Assembly: GCA_903632075.3 (NCBI GenBank)
Contig: CAHIKZ030005580.1
Span: 700,001-764,000, forward strand
Source: Acanthosepion pharaonis
Lineage: Eukaryota > Mollusca > Cephalopoda > Sepiida > Sepiidae
DNA length: 64,000 nt
Direction of reading: 5' to 3'
Position 1 is the stretch's first letter. Each line of letters starts with the position of its first letter. The notes beneath the pieces are model-generated. The model saw only the letters and a program-made list of their open reading frames with translations, ran no database searches and was not told the origin of the DNA. The translations under genes were made by a program, and so were the position numbers. Below, one piece after another: positions 21,376 through 32,374 of the stretch.

Positions 21376-22043
21376 ACTAAGTATGATAAGAAAATAAAAA
21401 CAAGAAAAAATACGAGCCGTAAGAAGAATTATTAATTACATTCAGACAAAAAAAAAAGGACAATTGTGGAATATCTCTGATATAGATATCAACTAATTAA
21501 TCAAAAACGCAGAATATCTACTTCCAATATAATTGGGTCCAACCTTCGAACCGTCTGTGTGATCATGATAAGAGAATATAGATTAAATACACTATTTATC
21601 ACAATACAAAGTGGCATCGAAACCCAGGAAATGCTTAGCGATGATCAGGTAATGATTTATAGCCTCATTAGATCGACTTAACAGTTACTTATTGAGTCAC
21701 TATTTACTCATTTATCTGCTTTGTTACTTCCGCCGTTTTTGAGGTTATCAAATAGCTGTATTCAAGTCTACATAAAATCAGCCAGCAGAATTATGTACCA
21801 ACTTCGTAGCTTTCCATTTTTGTCAGATATCTGAACCTAACGAACAGATATTTTCGACGCTGATTATTTTGTTACCACGAGGGTGGGCTGAAAAAATCAC
21901 AAGCTGACTATGAAGGTTTGATACCGGAGTTGTAAAGTCTTGTGTGCATTAATTTCAACTGTTCTTATTAAGAACTGCATTGTTTCGTTCCACGTAAACC
22001 AGCAGTTACAGTTCAAATGTAACTAGTAGTGACTTCTCTTGAA

Positions 22044-22345
22044 AATGGACAAAATTTGGCACCATAGACTTATCAAGTATCTGCAGAACAATGTGATTAA
22101 CCCCCTCCTCAAGGACAATCATGCTGACAAAGCGGATGAAGCTTCCGTTTCATCCACAATGCAAAAATAGTCAGCTGAATTTAGGAGGGGAAAGGAAAAT
22201 CTTGAAGATGACCAATTTTCTAGACATCCTACAAGTGCCACCACCGAAGAATACATCGATTATGTTCACCATGTGGTGATTGATGGCAGGCAATTGACTA
22301 TAAAGATTAGCATATCCCATAACAGAGTTACAAATATTCTGCACA
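22044..22345 (+). pseudogene. Mariner transposase, N-terminal remnant
   Basis: Starts at ATG 22044. After MDKIWHHRLIKYLQNN, an in-frame stop precedes SAEFRRGKENLEDDQFSRHP, then TSATTEEYIDYVHHVV and DGRQLTI, then SISHNRVTNILH. This is the mariner DNA-binding region: the F(K/R)RGRE-LEDD-RSGRP linker followed by the second helix-turn-helix. The catalytic part is absent; repeat R1 begins directly downstream. It is a different copy from 12390-13620. Confidence 0.75.
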
Positions 22346-22660
22346 TGGTAATATCTTTTTTTCCAAAGATATATTGCTGGTAATATTCTTGTAAAGTATT
22401 TCTGGTATTAAAACCTATTTTTACATTTTCAAAATAGTTTGACCCAAATTTGGGTGTTAACTATTTGCCCATAGCTGGGATCCTAACAGATGCTACCACC
22501 CCAGGTCAGGCCGGACCTGGGAACACTAGTAATTAAGAGACGATTCCACGCTCCTCAAACCTCCTGAACAGAGGCCTTGCCGCTGGACGTAGTTTATCGG
22601 CTTACTCAGGACGCGGATGTAGTTTATCGTAATACTCAGGAGGGTATATCAAATGGAGAA
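22345..22660 (+). repeat. Dispersed repeat R1, well-preserved plus copy
   Basis: Contains ATATTGCTGGTAATATTCTT, CCCATAGCTGGGATCCTAAC, CAGGTCAGGCCGGACCTGGG and GACGTAGTTTATCGGCTTAC, followed by a second partial copy of the last segment (ATGTAGTTTATCGTAATACT). Confidence 0.75.
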
Positions 22661-22924
22661 AAATATGTGGATCAAGTTCATGGTAGCACTAATGTTATGC
22701 GAATTGCAAAACATCACACTCTTTGCTACTTACTTAGATTTCTTTTTATGCAATTTGTCTCTCTGATTGTATGCAATATCATCTGTTTGCATCTTCTAGT
22801 ACAAAAAACAAAAACATTTAGACTTAGAGGAAAACTCCTACTACTAAAATAAAGGCAGAATACAAAAGCACCACCACTACCAACAACAACGACAACAACA
22901 ATAATATTATTAATCAGACCCATT

Positions 22925-23240
22925 TACGGAGACAGGACCTATAACATTTTTATGGGACTTTACAATACCCACAGACTGAGCAATCAAAGCTAATCGCCCC
23001 GACATCGTGATCAACGACCATATGAACGGAATCTGCTTTCTTATTGACATGGTAGTCTCTGCAGATTGGATCCGAAAAAAGATCTTCAAAAACTATCAAA
23101 ATACAAGGACTTTAAAATAGAAATGTACAAAATGTGACACATGAGGGCATCAGTAATTCTAATCTTAGCTGGAGCACTCGAATTGATTAGAAAAGCTTCC
23201 GATAGACTCATTGAAGGTATTACTGGTAAAACCACGCGTT
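22925..23240 (+). pseudogene. LINE family LC, C-terminal remnant
   Basis: Plus-strand frames read AIKANRPDIVINDH, CFLIDMVVSAD, then a frameshifted IFKNYQNTRTLK. This fits the HxxxxRPDIV...(L)IDMAVPxDxN...KxEKLxKYKDLEIE block found at the end of many animal LINE ORFs. Minus-strand copies lie at 58340-58700 and 61190-61515. Confidence 0.7.
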
Positions 23241-23404
23241 AAAGAAATACAAAAATTGTACTCGTTACCAAGAGCTTTATCTATGTAAAATATGTGTTCT
23301 CGTTTGTTTTTTTTTTTTTACAAGAATGATTAGTGGAAATTATCATGCAGCCATTTTCTCTTATTGGGACCCGGAAAGAAATGTGAATACAACAGAAAAA
23401 AAAG

Positions 23405-23408
23405 GAAA

Positions 23409-23443
<35 letters not shown>
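23405..23443. repeat. (ACT)n microsatellite
   Basis: About 13 ACT units. Confidence 0.95.
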
Positions 23444-23589
23444 ACAATAATTAAAATGCAAAAATATTAGGATAAAGGAAAACTAGAATTAAAAAGGTAT
23501 CAGTGAAAACAATTCAACTAAAAATAAATAATAAAATATCAAAAATCTTGCTTTACATTCAACTAGGATGTGCAAAAAATTGTTTTCCT

Positions 23590-23715
23590 TCTTAAGTACT
23601 GTTCTTTTTAAGTAATTTCTCCACAGCAAAGTTTGCTTAGTTGCCTTAACTCCTCGTAGCCACTTGCGTCTTAGTAGCATTATCGCCTTGATGGGTTTAA
23701 AATGATTAAAAACAT
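23590..23715 (+). repeat. LINE family LA 3' end
   Basis: AGTAGCATTATCGCCTTG then TGGGTTTAAAATGATTAAAA matches the LA 3' terminus seen at 7940-7990 plus and 26715-26760 minus. The intervals 23240-23400 and 23716-24060 are unassigned. Confidence 0.5.
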
Positions 23716-24068
23716 CATCGAAAAAACTTTCATCGGAATAGTAAAAATAAGATGGAGAGAAAACTCGAAGTTAAATATTAAAAATAAAAAGTATCACCTG
23801 AAAAGTAATATGATAGGATAAAATGGGTAATTAAACGATAGTAGAAAGAATTTATAAATTAGAAAGTAACAATCATAAGATGGTGTAAAACTGATAATAA
23901 GATAATAATTGTGAAAATTCTGCAACCAGAGAAACTAAGATATTGCATTTGTATCTGAGTAAAGACACGATTGAAATCTGAGGGAACATTACTCTTCCAA
24001 TTTAATGCTGTGTTGTTTTCTTATTCTGCCACCCTAATTCGCATTTCATTAAAAAAAAAATGCTTATA

Positions 24069-24146
24069 TTAGGTTGGTGCATAATTATCAGGATTTTTAA
24101 ACAATATTTATTATGAAATACGCCTGATAATTATGCACCAACCCAA
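24069..24146. mobile_element. Mariner-type MITE, 78 bp
   Basis: The left end TTAGGTTGGTGCATAATTAT CAGG and right end CCTGATAATTATGCACCAAC CCAA are inverted repeats of 24 bp with one mismatch. Both sides are flanked by TA (24067-24068 and 24147-24148), the mariner target. The TTAGGTTGGTGCA start is the classic mariner terminus. No coding capacity; about 30 AT-rich bp separate the arms. Confidence 0.9.
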
Positions 24147-24559
24147 TATTTATTTACCTTTAATGCATTGGGGAAAGGAATGCACCTATTTTCATCTTGC
24201 ACTCTTCTCTATGGCCGTATATCTTGTCAACACAAAATCAAGATAGTTCATTTTTGTCATTTGGATCCGAGAAAAACATTTATTTTGCAATTCGGAAAAT
24301 GATTCGGAGCTGTTTGCTCCAGCCACGTCTGGACGGGTAGTGTGTAGAGTAGTGGGAACACTGGAAATCGATGTTCGCAACCGATGCCAAGGTTACATGT
24401 TATGCTGTTCTGTTTGAGTAGTCATTTTTTTTTTTTTTTGGTACGCCGGGCTTTTTCAAAGTGTGCAGAGACTTTGTGGACAAGATTATTATTATCTAGA
24501 TAATATGCTTTTATATTTTATAGTGAATCTTATCTTTATCATGAATTATTTTCCACTCT

Positions 24560-24885
24560 GAAACCCCTTTCTCACAGATGAGACGTCGCAAAGCGTTTCG
24601 CTGCTCCATCGCTATTTCATTGGTGATTGTTCAGATGAACTACACTCCTTAGTTCCAACAGCCTTAACCTTCACAGCAAAGACGCGCCATGCCACCCACA
24701 TTTTTGCCAACCACGGTCATTCCCTTCTTATCCCCCTGCTGAGATGTAAGTTCTACTCAAGCGGCTTCTTCCCAAGTACCGCGGCCCTGTTTCACCGTCT
24801 TCGACGAGATTGCGTCCCCGATCATTACAATAGTAATCTGCTCAAGTTTAGGGTTAACGGTTATCTTGCACAAACATCAACATAA
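24560..24885 (+). pseudogene. LINE family LB, C-terminal remnant
   Basis: From about 24610 one frame is open to a stop at about 24882: HRYFIGDCSDELHSLVP, TRHATHIFANH, then IPLLRCKFYSSGFFPSTAAL and FHRLRRDCVPDHYNSNLLKF. The block (L)SLxHRYFxGxCSDEL...THxAxxH...RxxFxxSFFPxTAxLWNxLP is the post-RT domain of Jockey/CR1-type LINEs. Minus copies are at 33540-34310, 45990-46175 and 46555-47285. It has no ATG because the 5' part is lost. Confidence 0.75.
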
Positions 24886-25022
24886 GCTGTACCTATTACT
24901 TCGTGACTATGTAGCTCGAATGGCTCTCGAGACTTGTTTAGGGTGAGCCGCCACTGTAATAAATAAGATTATCATATATTTATTTATCATATTAATATGC
25001 ACCGAATTATGTATGTAATATA

Positions 25023-25560
25023 CATCCTTGTGCAAATTAATTGAAACAACCGATTTAGTTTCTTTTCTTTCAACATTTGATCAGTTTTAGACCCATTGGA
25101 ATGAAAGGGCGTAATCTATTTCTATTTCTTCCTCAGATTAGGTCATTTGCAGTCGTGTCAAGTAATTGAATCTATTTTCAGGGTGTATGATGAAAATTGT
25201 TTGGCCTTGAAAAATATTGTGTCATCCGTGGTTGCAGCAAATTTTCATAACGCCCTGATACTATTGTCTCGATTGTCGATTAGTTGTCCTATGGTCATTG
25301 TCTGCGATGGACGTTACTCCAAGGAAGCGTACGAAAATTGTAACGCTTCATGGTTTACCAGTGAACGAATCAAAGTACTGGCACGGAAACTCTCCTGATT
25401 TAAAACCAATCAAGAATCTGTGGTTAATCTGCAAGGAACGACTTCGCGGAATGGGCATACGAATTACTAACATGTGCACTGGTTCATTGGAAAAATACGA
25501 AACTAAAAGTAAATAACAATGGAATTATTCGTTTTGTTTCAATTAATTTGCATATGAGTG
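25023..25560 (+). mobile_element. Tc1-like DNA transposon, internally deleted, 538 bp
   Basis: The ends are inverted repeats sharing GCAAATTAATTGAAACAA (left 25032-25049, right reversed at 25534-25551), with TA on both sides (25021-25022 and 25561-25562). Inside, two overlapping frames hold the transposase C-terminus: a degenerate CDG...YSKEAY block, then NESKYWHGNSPDLKPIKNLW and CKERLRGMG, the Tc1 WPGNSPDLNPIENLW motif. A frameshift joins the two frames. Only the last third of the transposase remains between intact ends. Confidence 0.85.
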
Positions 25561-26074
25561 TAAATATTCTTATGAAATTTAAATAATTTATATCTGCTAA
25601 TTTGTTTATATATTTAGCACAAGTGAATGATATTTATTATTTATTCAAAATTTAACATTTCTGAAACTTTATTTTATAAATAATAGAGAATGTAATAAAG
25701 AAAAAGAAGACGCGATTTTCAGTTTTGGAGGAGTGGCGTTTCTAATTATAACGCTCATATTTTTTTATGCCCGAGTTAACAGCTTATTTTTGTTTAACTT
25801 TCCTTCTTTTCTAGATTTTATCTACCACTGAACAATTAATTATATATTGAAATTGCTATTTTATTTACATATTTGTACAAATGACTATCTTTGTTTATTT
25901 AAGTATCGGCACAACATTTTTAAAGAAGACATATTTACGAATACACAGGAGAAGCCTTTCAGTTCCTAACGCTTATTTTGCATGATATATGTTTTCTTTT
26001 CGTTCTCTATAAACAATTATTTATTCTTAATATTCAAACAGTCTTCACAACAGAAATACATTCGGGCTTATAAA

Positions 26075-26430
26075 GGGTGTTTCATTAAGAAGGATCAAAG
26101 TCATCAGTAAATAAATCAGTGCTATTCGTGAAAATTTATTTATTTCTTGATAGGATCATATTAAGACATGGCAATTGTGTGTAAAAAATAATATCGCTTA
26201 AATTTTCGCCAAGGCTTCAGCGACACACCTCCCCTCGATGGTCAAAACTTTGATGATGTCTCTGGATAAGTTACTCCTCGGTCTCACAAATATGCTTTAT
26301 TACCTCATCCTTCAGTTTCTTAATTGCTGTTGCTTTGTTAGCATAGACCTTATTTTTGAGATGGTTCAAAGGAAGAAATCTCAAACCATCAAATCACACG
26401 ATTGACTTCACCGTTTCGAGAGATGATGCG
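26075..26430 (-). pseudogene. Mariner-like (DDE) transposase C-terminal remnant
   Basis: The minus strand reads CDLMV-stop-DFFL, then HLKNKVYAN, TAIKKLKDEVIKHI, SFDHRGEVCR and SLGENLSDIIF. This fits SPDLTPxDFFLWGxLKxxVY followed by the C-terminal helix of mariner-related transposases. GGGTGTTTCATTAAGAAGGA at 26078 may be the terminal repeat; I could not find its partner. Several stops; dead. Confidence 0.6.
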
Positions 26431-26714
26431 ACCTGCGAACTTACTGCATTTCAGTTTGAACGTCCATTTTCGTAATACGCTTCATAACTTTAACACGTTT
26501 TTTGATTGTTAATCTTTCCATGGTTAAAATTGGCAAAGACTTAAGTTGTTAAATCCGAAAGAAAAAGAAAAAAAATCATTAGACGCTTAAACTTAATTCA
26601 CATTTAAAATCGCTCCAAGTTCTTCGAAGATCCTTTACATATAATTTATTTTATTGTGTTATTCACTGATTATTTTATTCCTCTTATTATTAATAATAAA
26701 ATATCAGATGATTC

Positions 26715-27050
26715 AGTTTTTTTTAATCATTTCACGGAAAGCAAGGCAATAAAGCCACTAAGCCGAAGGGATATGAGTGCTGGAGAATATGAGAAAAAAA
26801 AACTATTATGGAGACAGAACATCAAAAGAAGAAGAATTAAGAAGATAACGATTGACATAGCATTTAAATCTTTGAAGATCAAAGTTGACTGGGAAGCAAA
26901 ATTCTGAAAGAGAAATCCACAAGCGAGAAGTGCAAGAAAAGAAACTGTTAGCATAGAACGTACGTTTGAATCTTGCCATTTTAATTCTAAAATGATGAGA
27001 CTTTGCCGTTAATCTAGTACTGCGTTTAAATACATAAAGTCTAGGTGCCA
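26715..27050 (-). pseudogene. LINE family LA, C-terminal and 3' end
   Basis: The minus strand reads FKRSTRLTAKSHHFRIKMAR, YANSFFSCTSRLWISLSEFC and FPVNFDLQRFKCYVNRYL, then a 3' UTR ending TGCCTTGCTTTCCGTGAAAT GATTAAAA. One frame is open over 26806-27051. Confidence 0.75.
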
Positions 27051-27087
27051 TAAGGAAAACTTCATAAGAGCAATTACCATGAAATTA

Positions 27088-27091
<4 letters not shown>

Positions 27092-27128
<37 letters not shown>

Positions 27129-27178
27129 GTGTGTGTATGTGTGTGTGTGTTTTCTTATATATATATATATATATATAT
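27092..27178. repeat. (TA)n-(TG)n-(TA)n composite microsatellite
   Basis: TA tracts flank a TG-rich centre. 27180-27660 after it has no recognisable feature. Confidence 0.95.
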
Positions 27179-27668
27179 TTCTGTCGATCAATATTATATA
27201 TTATATCAACATTGTCAAAAATCGGAGTTCACCTTGCAATGCCTTAAGCTATCAAGTTTTTCGTGAAAGTTTTAATGAAAATAGAAATTAATGAGGATCT
27301 TATAAATGGTAGAATTCTTTAATTTTCTCATTATTTGTTTCTTCCACTTTAAAGCAGTTAAGACTTTAATTAATTTTAATTAGCTGCAATTCATTTGATC
27401 TGATTTTATTTTAATATTCCATAGATTTCAACGACTCGGTTGAACTTCAAAGTGGTTTTAGTAATTTAGTAATTCCTGCTTAGCTTGGAAAGTGCCTATA
27501 GCCTTTTTTCGGCAACCTTCTTAGGGATGAATTTCAACAAAAGCGCCCAGGTTAATAGCAGTAGATATGTCCGCCCATAGTCCCGCTTGTATACCTTCCA
27601 TGTTTAATGAACAGAAGCTGTTTCCTGTTTACGATGTGATTTAACGATTCCATTTTTTTTCTATCGCT

Positions 27669-27902
27669 TTAATGATTTGTCTGAAGTTTTTCGTGAGCTG
27701 ATTCATTTTGAGCCGTGAGAGTTGACAGGTGTCTTCTTGCGTCATCCCAACTAGTAGTAAGGAGCCTGAACTCTTTGATAGCATTTGAGAGAACAGATGC
27801 ATAATATCGAGACATTTGCATTGCCATATTGCGTTTGGGCTTGTGTCCGTGCATTAGGCACGTGCCGTCAGTAATTACGCAAGGCTGGCAGATTGTGACC
27901 AT
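27669..27902 (-). CDS. Open frame of 77 codons, unknown
   Basis: The product starts MVTICQPCVITDGTCLMHGH and continues with a charged segment. Codon content looks less like random AT-rich DNA than its surroundings, but I recognise no family and see no neighbouring exon. It could be a fragment of an unrecognised retroelement. Confidence 0.2.
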   Translation of the reverse strand: MVTICQPCVITDGTCLMHGHKPKRNMAMQMSRYYASVLSNAIKEFRLLTTSWDDARRHLSTLTAQNESAHEKLQTNH

Positions 27903-27959
27903 TATGTATGTAATCTACTGATATAATGGAATATGCATACACCTGAGTTCTCCCTCACT

Positions 27960-28080
27960 GGAATATGATTGGCTGGTGTCCGTCATAAATACAGACGGAC
28001 GTGTGGGTACGACAGATATTAAGTTTATGACGACGCCCATTGGACTACGCCATTGGCTATCCTATTGGTCTACACATATT
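27960..28080. promoter_or_regulatory. Cluster of four inverted CCAAT boxes
   Basis: ATTGG occurs at about 27969, 28039, 28053 and 28066 within 100 bp of GC-richer DNA, followed by a palindrome GGTTACAGTAACC at about 28131. Such clusters occur in promoters and LTRs. No transcript or LTR partner can be shown. Confidence 0.25.
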
Positions 28081-28204
28081 ACCTGCGACTACGACGAGTA
28101 CCGGTCGATTACTGCTACCGTGTATTACTTGGTTACAGTAACCAAAACCCACTTAACTACTTCGATCAAATATATCCCATTCCGGGACAAATCATCTACA
28201 TAAG

Positions 28205-29995
28205 AAAAATAAAAATATTTTGTGTTTTATACATAATAAACAGACTCGCCTTCATAATTTTGTTGGATTAGGTTCACATTGTTACACAGAAGGAAAATGT
28301 AGCTGCTGATATATTTTACTTAGGGTAGTCACTGTCTAACTTTACCTAGACAAAACCTCCCCCCTGTTCGTATAATTCCCGTTAGCAACCCTGAGGCCAC
28401 ATTATGCTTTAGTTTTAGCCTCCTTCTGGCCAGTTAGAATTGTCACAGACGAAGGATAGTGATGATTATTTTGACCTTTTTTCTCCTTTAGACAAATTAT
28501 CTTGACAAATACAGTGAAAAGCAATACTAGCAAACCAATCAAATATCCTCTATTCCCATGAGCTTTCTTTCTACAATAGTCGTGGTTTTCGCATAAATTT
28601 ATGTAGTGTAGAATTTTTTCTCTTGAAAATTTCTAAGCGTTTTGTTAAACTAATTTAAACTCTTTTAACGCTACCAATAAATTCTTTGTTCTAGACTTTC
28701 TCTTTGTTGAAAATGTTCTAGGCTATTTGTGCATGGACTTGGAGTTTAGATCCGGGAAAATCTTCCAATGAAAAAGAAATCTCTTTAGTTCACTAACGAT
28801 TCTTTCATGCACTTTTGACTTTCTTTATTACACTCTGTTAGTTACCTCTTTTTATTTTTCGTTCCTCTTCTTCTCAGGACTGTTACATATTAGACCAATT
28901 ATCTGACAGTATGAAAATGATTCGGTCTTTCTACTTTCATTTTAATTCTCATTAAGTATTTTTTCCAATGTTATTGCTGCATCAAGTCGGTATTAAGACT
29001 TTCATTTTTCCGTTGCTCCGTCTGTCAGTCCAATAGTAAATCTCTCTGCTCGTTTCTCTAATAATTCTGATCACCATGCTTCTTTACTTGATGTATTCCT
29101 TACTTGCTCTCTTGGCTTTTGTCGAGCAAAAGAAGTGATTCCTGTGGGTTATAGAAGCTGAACAGGCAAGAGAGCACAAAGGATAAGACTGCAGTTTCAC
29201 TATTATTTTCGTGTTTACCTTTGTCCAATTTATCAGTATTAATTGACAATTTTTCATGTAGTAAAAAAACGAAGACGGAAGTTTATTCGAGTCTAAAATT
29301 AATAATAATGGTGGGAAAAAGCTTCATCTAGCAATAAAGATATGAAAATAAATACCACTCTAAAATTAAAAATAATTAATGCTTTCCTATATAAAATGAT
29401 GAAAGCAAAGGAAATTTAATCCGAATTCTTAATTCTTGGTAAAGAATATTGATTTAATTTTGTTCCAGGTCATTCTTTTACTAATTATTAACATCTATAT
29501 CTGTAGAATATACTCTAATTATCGTCTGTACACTGAACTTTGGTGGTAAAATTAAGCAATTTGATTTGTAGGTAGATGACTAATTATTTTTGCTTGCCAT
29601 TGTAGAAGAAATCGGTTACAGCCGTTTGAATCGAGAGTTTGCTTCACTACAGGTTTAGCCATCAAATAAGGCTGATAGACCAAAAATTCAAATGGTTCAT
29701 TCTGATTATTTTATTCTAGCCGATTGCTTTCAGTGAATTCATTAGCAAATCAGAGTGTATGCAAATGATATCTTTTTTAGCAAACAGATTCACTTCTCCA
29801 GATTTCAGCGCCCTCTACCGTCCAATCTTATTAATAGGCAATTTAGCCAATCGGATCTTTTTATTTACATTGTTCGGACCAGACTACGCCATTCATTACT
29901 TATTTTAAAAATGATGACAAACGAGTAAGATAAGCTGCGTCCTGTCTTCTAACGGTTTTTTTTCAAGTGTCTCTGTTGGGAATAATAAATCTGTT
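28205..29995. other. Longest interval without a recognised element
   Basis: Nearly 1.8 kb of AT-rich sequence without microsatellites or recognisable transposon fragments. ATGCAAAT octamer occurs at about 29758. No open frame over 60 codons lies inside, and I see no RNA gene. Confidence 0.4.
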
Positions 29996-29999
29996 AATT

Positions 30000-30605
30000 T
30001 TGCATCTTCTTTGTATTAGCGGCGTCCCTTCAGGCCATGGGTGTTCATATCTCTCTACGACGTTCTCTCAGCAAAGGTTGTCTTCTACCAATCCCAGTTC
30101 TGCTAACCATTTAATCAAGTTGTTTAGGTAGGCTATCTACTGTTAACCTCCGTCCCTCTTGAGATCAACCCGTCCTGTGAGTATCAAATTTTGCAATCCC
30201 TCTTTCCTCATTATGTGTCCTATTTCACCTGTTAAGTATGCGTCCATTTTTGTTTCCAATTATTCAAAAATTTGTTTTGCTTGCATCATCAGTCCATGGT
30301 ATTCGCAGTACACTACTGCAGATCATATTTATTGCTTCAAGTCTCTTCTCCATCTGTGATGAGACTGACAAGCATTCTCTGCGATATAAGAGGACCATGA
30401 TTACATAATGGTTCAGTACTCTTTTATTTGCTTCTAACGACATTTTTTCTGTTTCGTAATATTTTGCTTGTCTTTTGGAAGATATCATTCGCTATACTAA
30501 TTCGCCTTCGGATTTCAGTCCCACCTTTCACGTGTCTTCAATTTACACCTTACGCTGCAATCAAAATAGTTATATTCTTTTTGGGCTTAGTTACTCAGCC
30601 GGTTA
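30000..30605 (-). pseudogene. RTE-type LINE, C-terminal remnant
   Basis: The minus strand reads YYETEKMSLEANKRVLN, VLLYRRECLSVSSQMEKRLE, AINMI and LRIPWTDD (30264-30488), the LYGCExWxxxxxxEKRLEAxEMxxxRRMLRIxWTD block, followed by decayed IMRKE-like sequence toward 30000. Confidence 0.7.
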
Positions 30606-30897
30606 TGTGCCATGCTTGGTAGACGCTAAGGCGCTCATGTATCTTTCGATACATGACAGACGATGCAGATTTTTTCCCGCAGTAGGTTGCCATTACTTTC
30701 TGCGGTAGAGTAGATGCCATCCAAGGCTATAGAACCCGGTATGTTCTGCTATTTATCCATAGATGAGGAAGAAGAGGATTCATACCTTTCCCAAGGGTAT
30801 TAGCACCTAAGTGAATGTAACGGATTCGACTGGTATTCGAACCCGGCTCTCCGAATCCTCAATCCGAGCCGCTATCCATTATGTCACAGTACCTTCG
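30605..30897 (-). mobile_element. SINE family S1, near full-length minus copy
   Basis: On the minus strand: a tRNA-like head with GTTCGAATACCAG, then TTACATTCACTTAGGTGCTA, CTTTCTGCGG reversed, and an end TGGCACATAACC identical to the 4374-4666 copy's 3' end. It lies directly against the RTE fragment. Confidence 0.75.
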
Positions 30898-30999
30898 ATA
30901 ATGTATCTACTTCAATGTATAATTTTTATTTTAAGTCGTCTTCAATCTGTAAAACGTTATTTTTTGTCAATGTCATCTTCCTTCAGGATTATTCAGGAA

Positions 31000-31420
31000 A
31001 ATAAATAGGCGAGTGTTCGAGGGAAAGAGAGGAATGACGCGTAGATTAAAGAAAGGAGAGACATAACGGAAGGAAAAGTAAGTACAAAAGTAACAAAGAA
31101 GAAGAAAATGAAAAAAGAATATACAATGGGACGAAGAGAGATAACAGAAAAAAAAGAGAAAATGGGATTTGTGAGAGCGAAGAAGAAAACGAAAAGGAAT
31201 TGAAAAATAAGACGAATGAAGATAGAAAAGAGGGCCAGAGAGGAAATAAAGTGAAAGTGAAAAGTAAAAAGTAAAAAGTAAAGAATTGCAAAAAAAAAAA
31301 AAAAAAAAATTTGGTAAGAAGGAACAAAAATAGCAGAAAAGAGAAAAAACAGGAGTTTTGGGAAATACAAAGAGAAAAAAAGAAAGGAAAACGTGGTGGA
31401 GAAATCAGAAAGGTCGGTAA
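31000..31420. repeat. Purine-rich low-complexity tract
   Basis: GA/AAG-rich on the plus strand with a poly-A run at 31290-31309. The 125-codon minus ORF over it is Phe/Leu/Ser-rich from composition alone. Confidence 0.8.
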
Positions 31421-31465
31421 TAGCAGATTAAAAAAAATTCCGACTACTAATTTTCTTCATATATA

Positions 31466-31796
31466 CACTGCGTATCAAATTATTATCGAGATAACTTTTT
31501 TCTAATATTTCAAAAACCGTCCAATCAATTCACACAAAATTTTCACACAATGTTGGCAACACTAACCTGCGCAATCACTGAGATTTTCGTACTGATCTGC
31601 ACAATGTAAACAAACTGGCGCCATATTTGTTATCAGCACAGTGATTTGTGCGTGCCAAATTATTAGAAAAGTGTAAGAATTTAGTGAAAAGATGGGCCGT
31701 AAAAGCAGTTTAATTACCTTCTCTATGATTTGAGACTTCCGATTCTCACTTCTCCTTGACTTATACTCCACTTTTACCTGGTATTTAACCCCCCCC

Positions 31797-31856
<60 letters not shown>

Positions 31857-32083
31857 CTTTACATTTCTTGAGGAATATAAGATCGCAAGATACCTTTGCG
31901 GTTTCTGTAACAAACCAGTTTTTTTTTTAAGTGAGTAGACTGTTAGCCTATTGCACAACCTCAACTTTCTGCGATTGCGCAGGTCCGTGTTGCCAACATT
32001 GTGTGAAAATTTTGTGTGAATTGATTGGACGGTTTTTGAAATATTAGAAAAAAGTTATCTCGATAATAATTTGGCACGCAGTG
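31466..32083 (+). mobile_element. Tc1/mariner-type element with 111-bp terminal inverted repeats
   Basis: 31466-31576 and 31973-32083 are inverted repeats of exactly 111 bp with four mismatches by eye, each starting CACTGCGT. TA flanks both ends (31464-31465 and 32084-32085). An ATG at 31692 begins MGRKSS, as in several Tc1-type transposases, preceded by an internal GTGCCAAATTATTA repeat of the terminus. After about seven codons the frame is replaced by repeat X (31712-31965). The transposase is therefore gone and the element is non-autonomous. Confidence 0.85.
31712..31965. repeat. Repeat X, copy 1, inside the Tc1-type element
   Basis: Runs from AATTACCTTCTCTATGATTT through a poly-C/TA tract and GAGGAATATAAGATCGCAAG to TTGCACAACCTCAAC. 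About 95 percent like copy 2 outside the microsatellite. Confidence 0.8.
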
Positions 32084-32107
32084 TATTTATTTTCTTTATT
32101 ATCTGAG

Positions 32108-32192
32108 AATTACCTTCTCTATGATTGAGACTTCAGATTCTCACTTCTCCTTGACTTATACTCCACTTTTACCTGGTATTTAACCCATGTAT

Positions 32193-32239
<47 letters not shown>

Positions 32240-32353
32240 TTTAAATTCCTTGAGGAATATAAGATCGCAAGATACCTTTGCGATTTCTGTAACAAACCAG
32301 TTTTTTTTCTTTTTTTAAGTGAGTAGGCTGTTAGTCTATTGCACAACCTCAAC
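32108..32353. repeat. Repeat X, copy 2, just outside the Tc1-type element
   Basis: Same start and end sequence as copy 1, with (CA)n-(TA)n in the middle instead of C9-(TA)n. It lies 24 bp beyond the transposon end. Confidence 0.8.
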
Positions 32354-32374
32354 CTGGAGGATCAGGTTTCGAAT

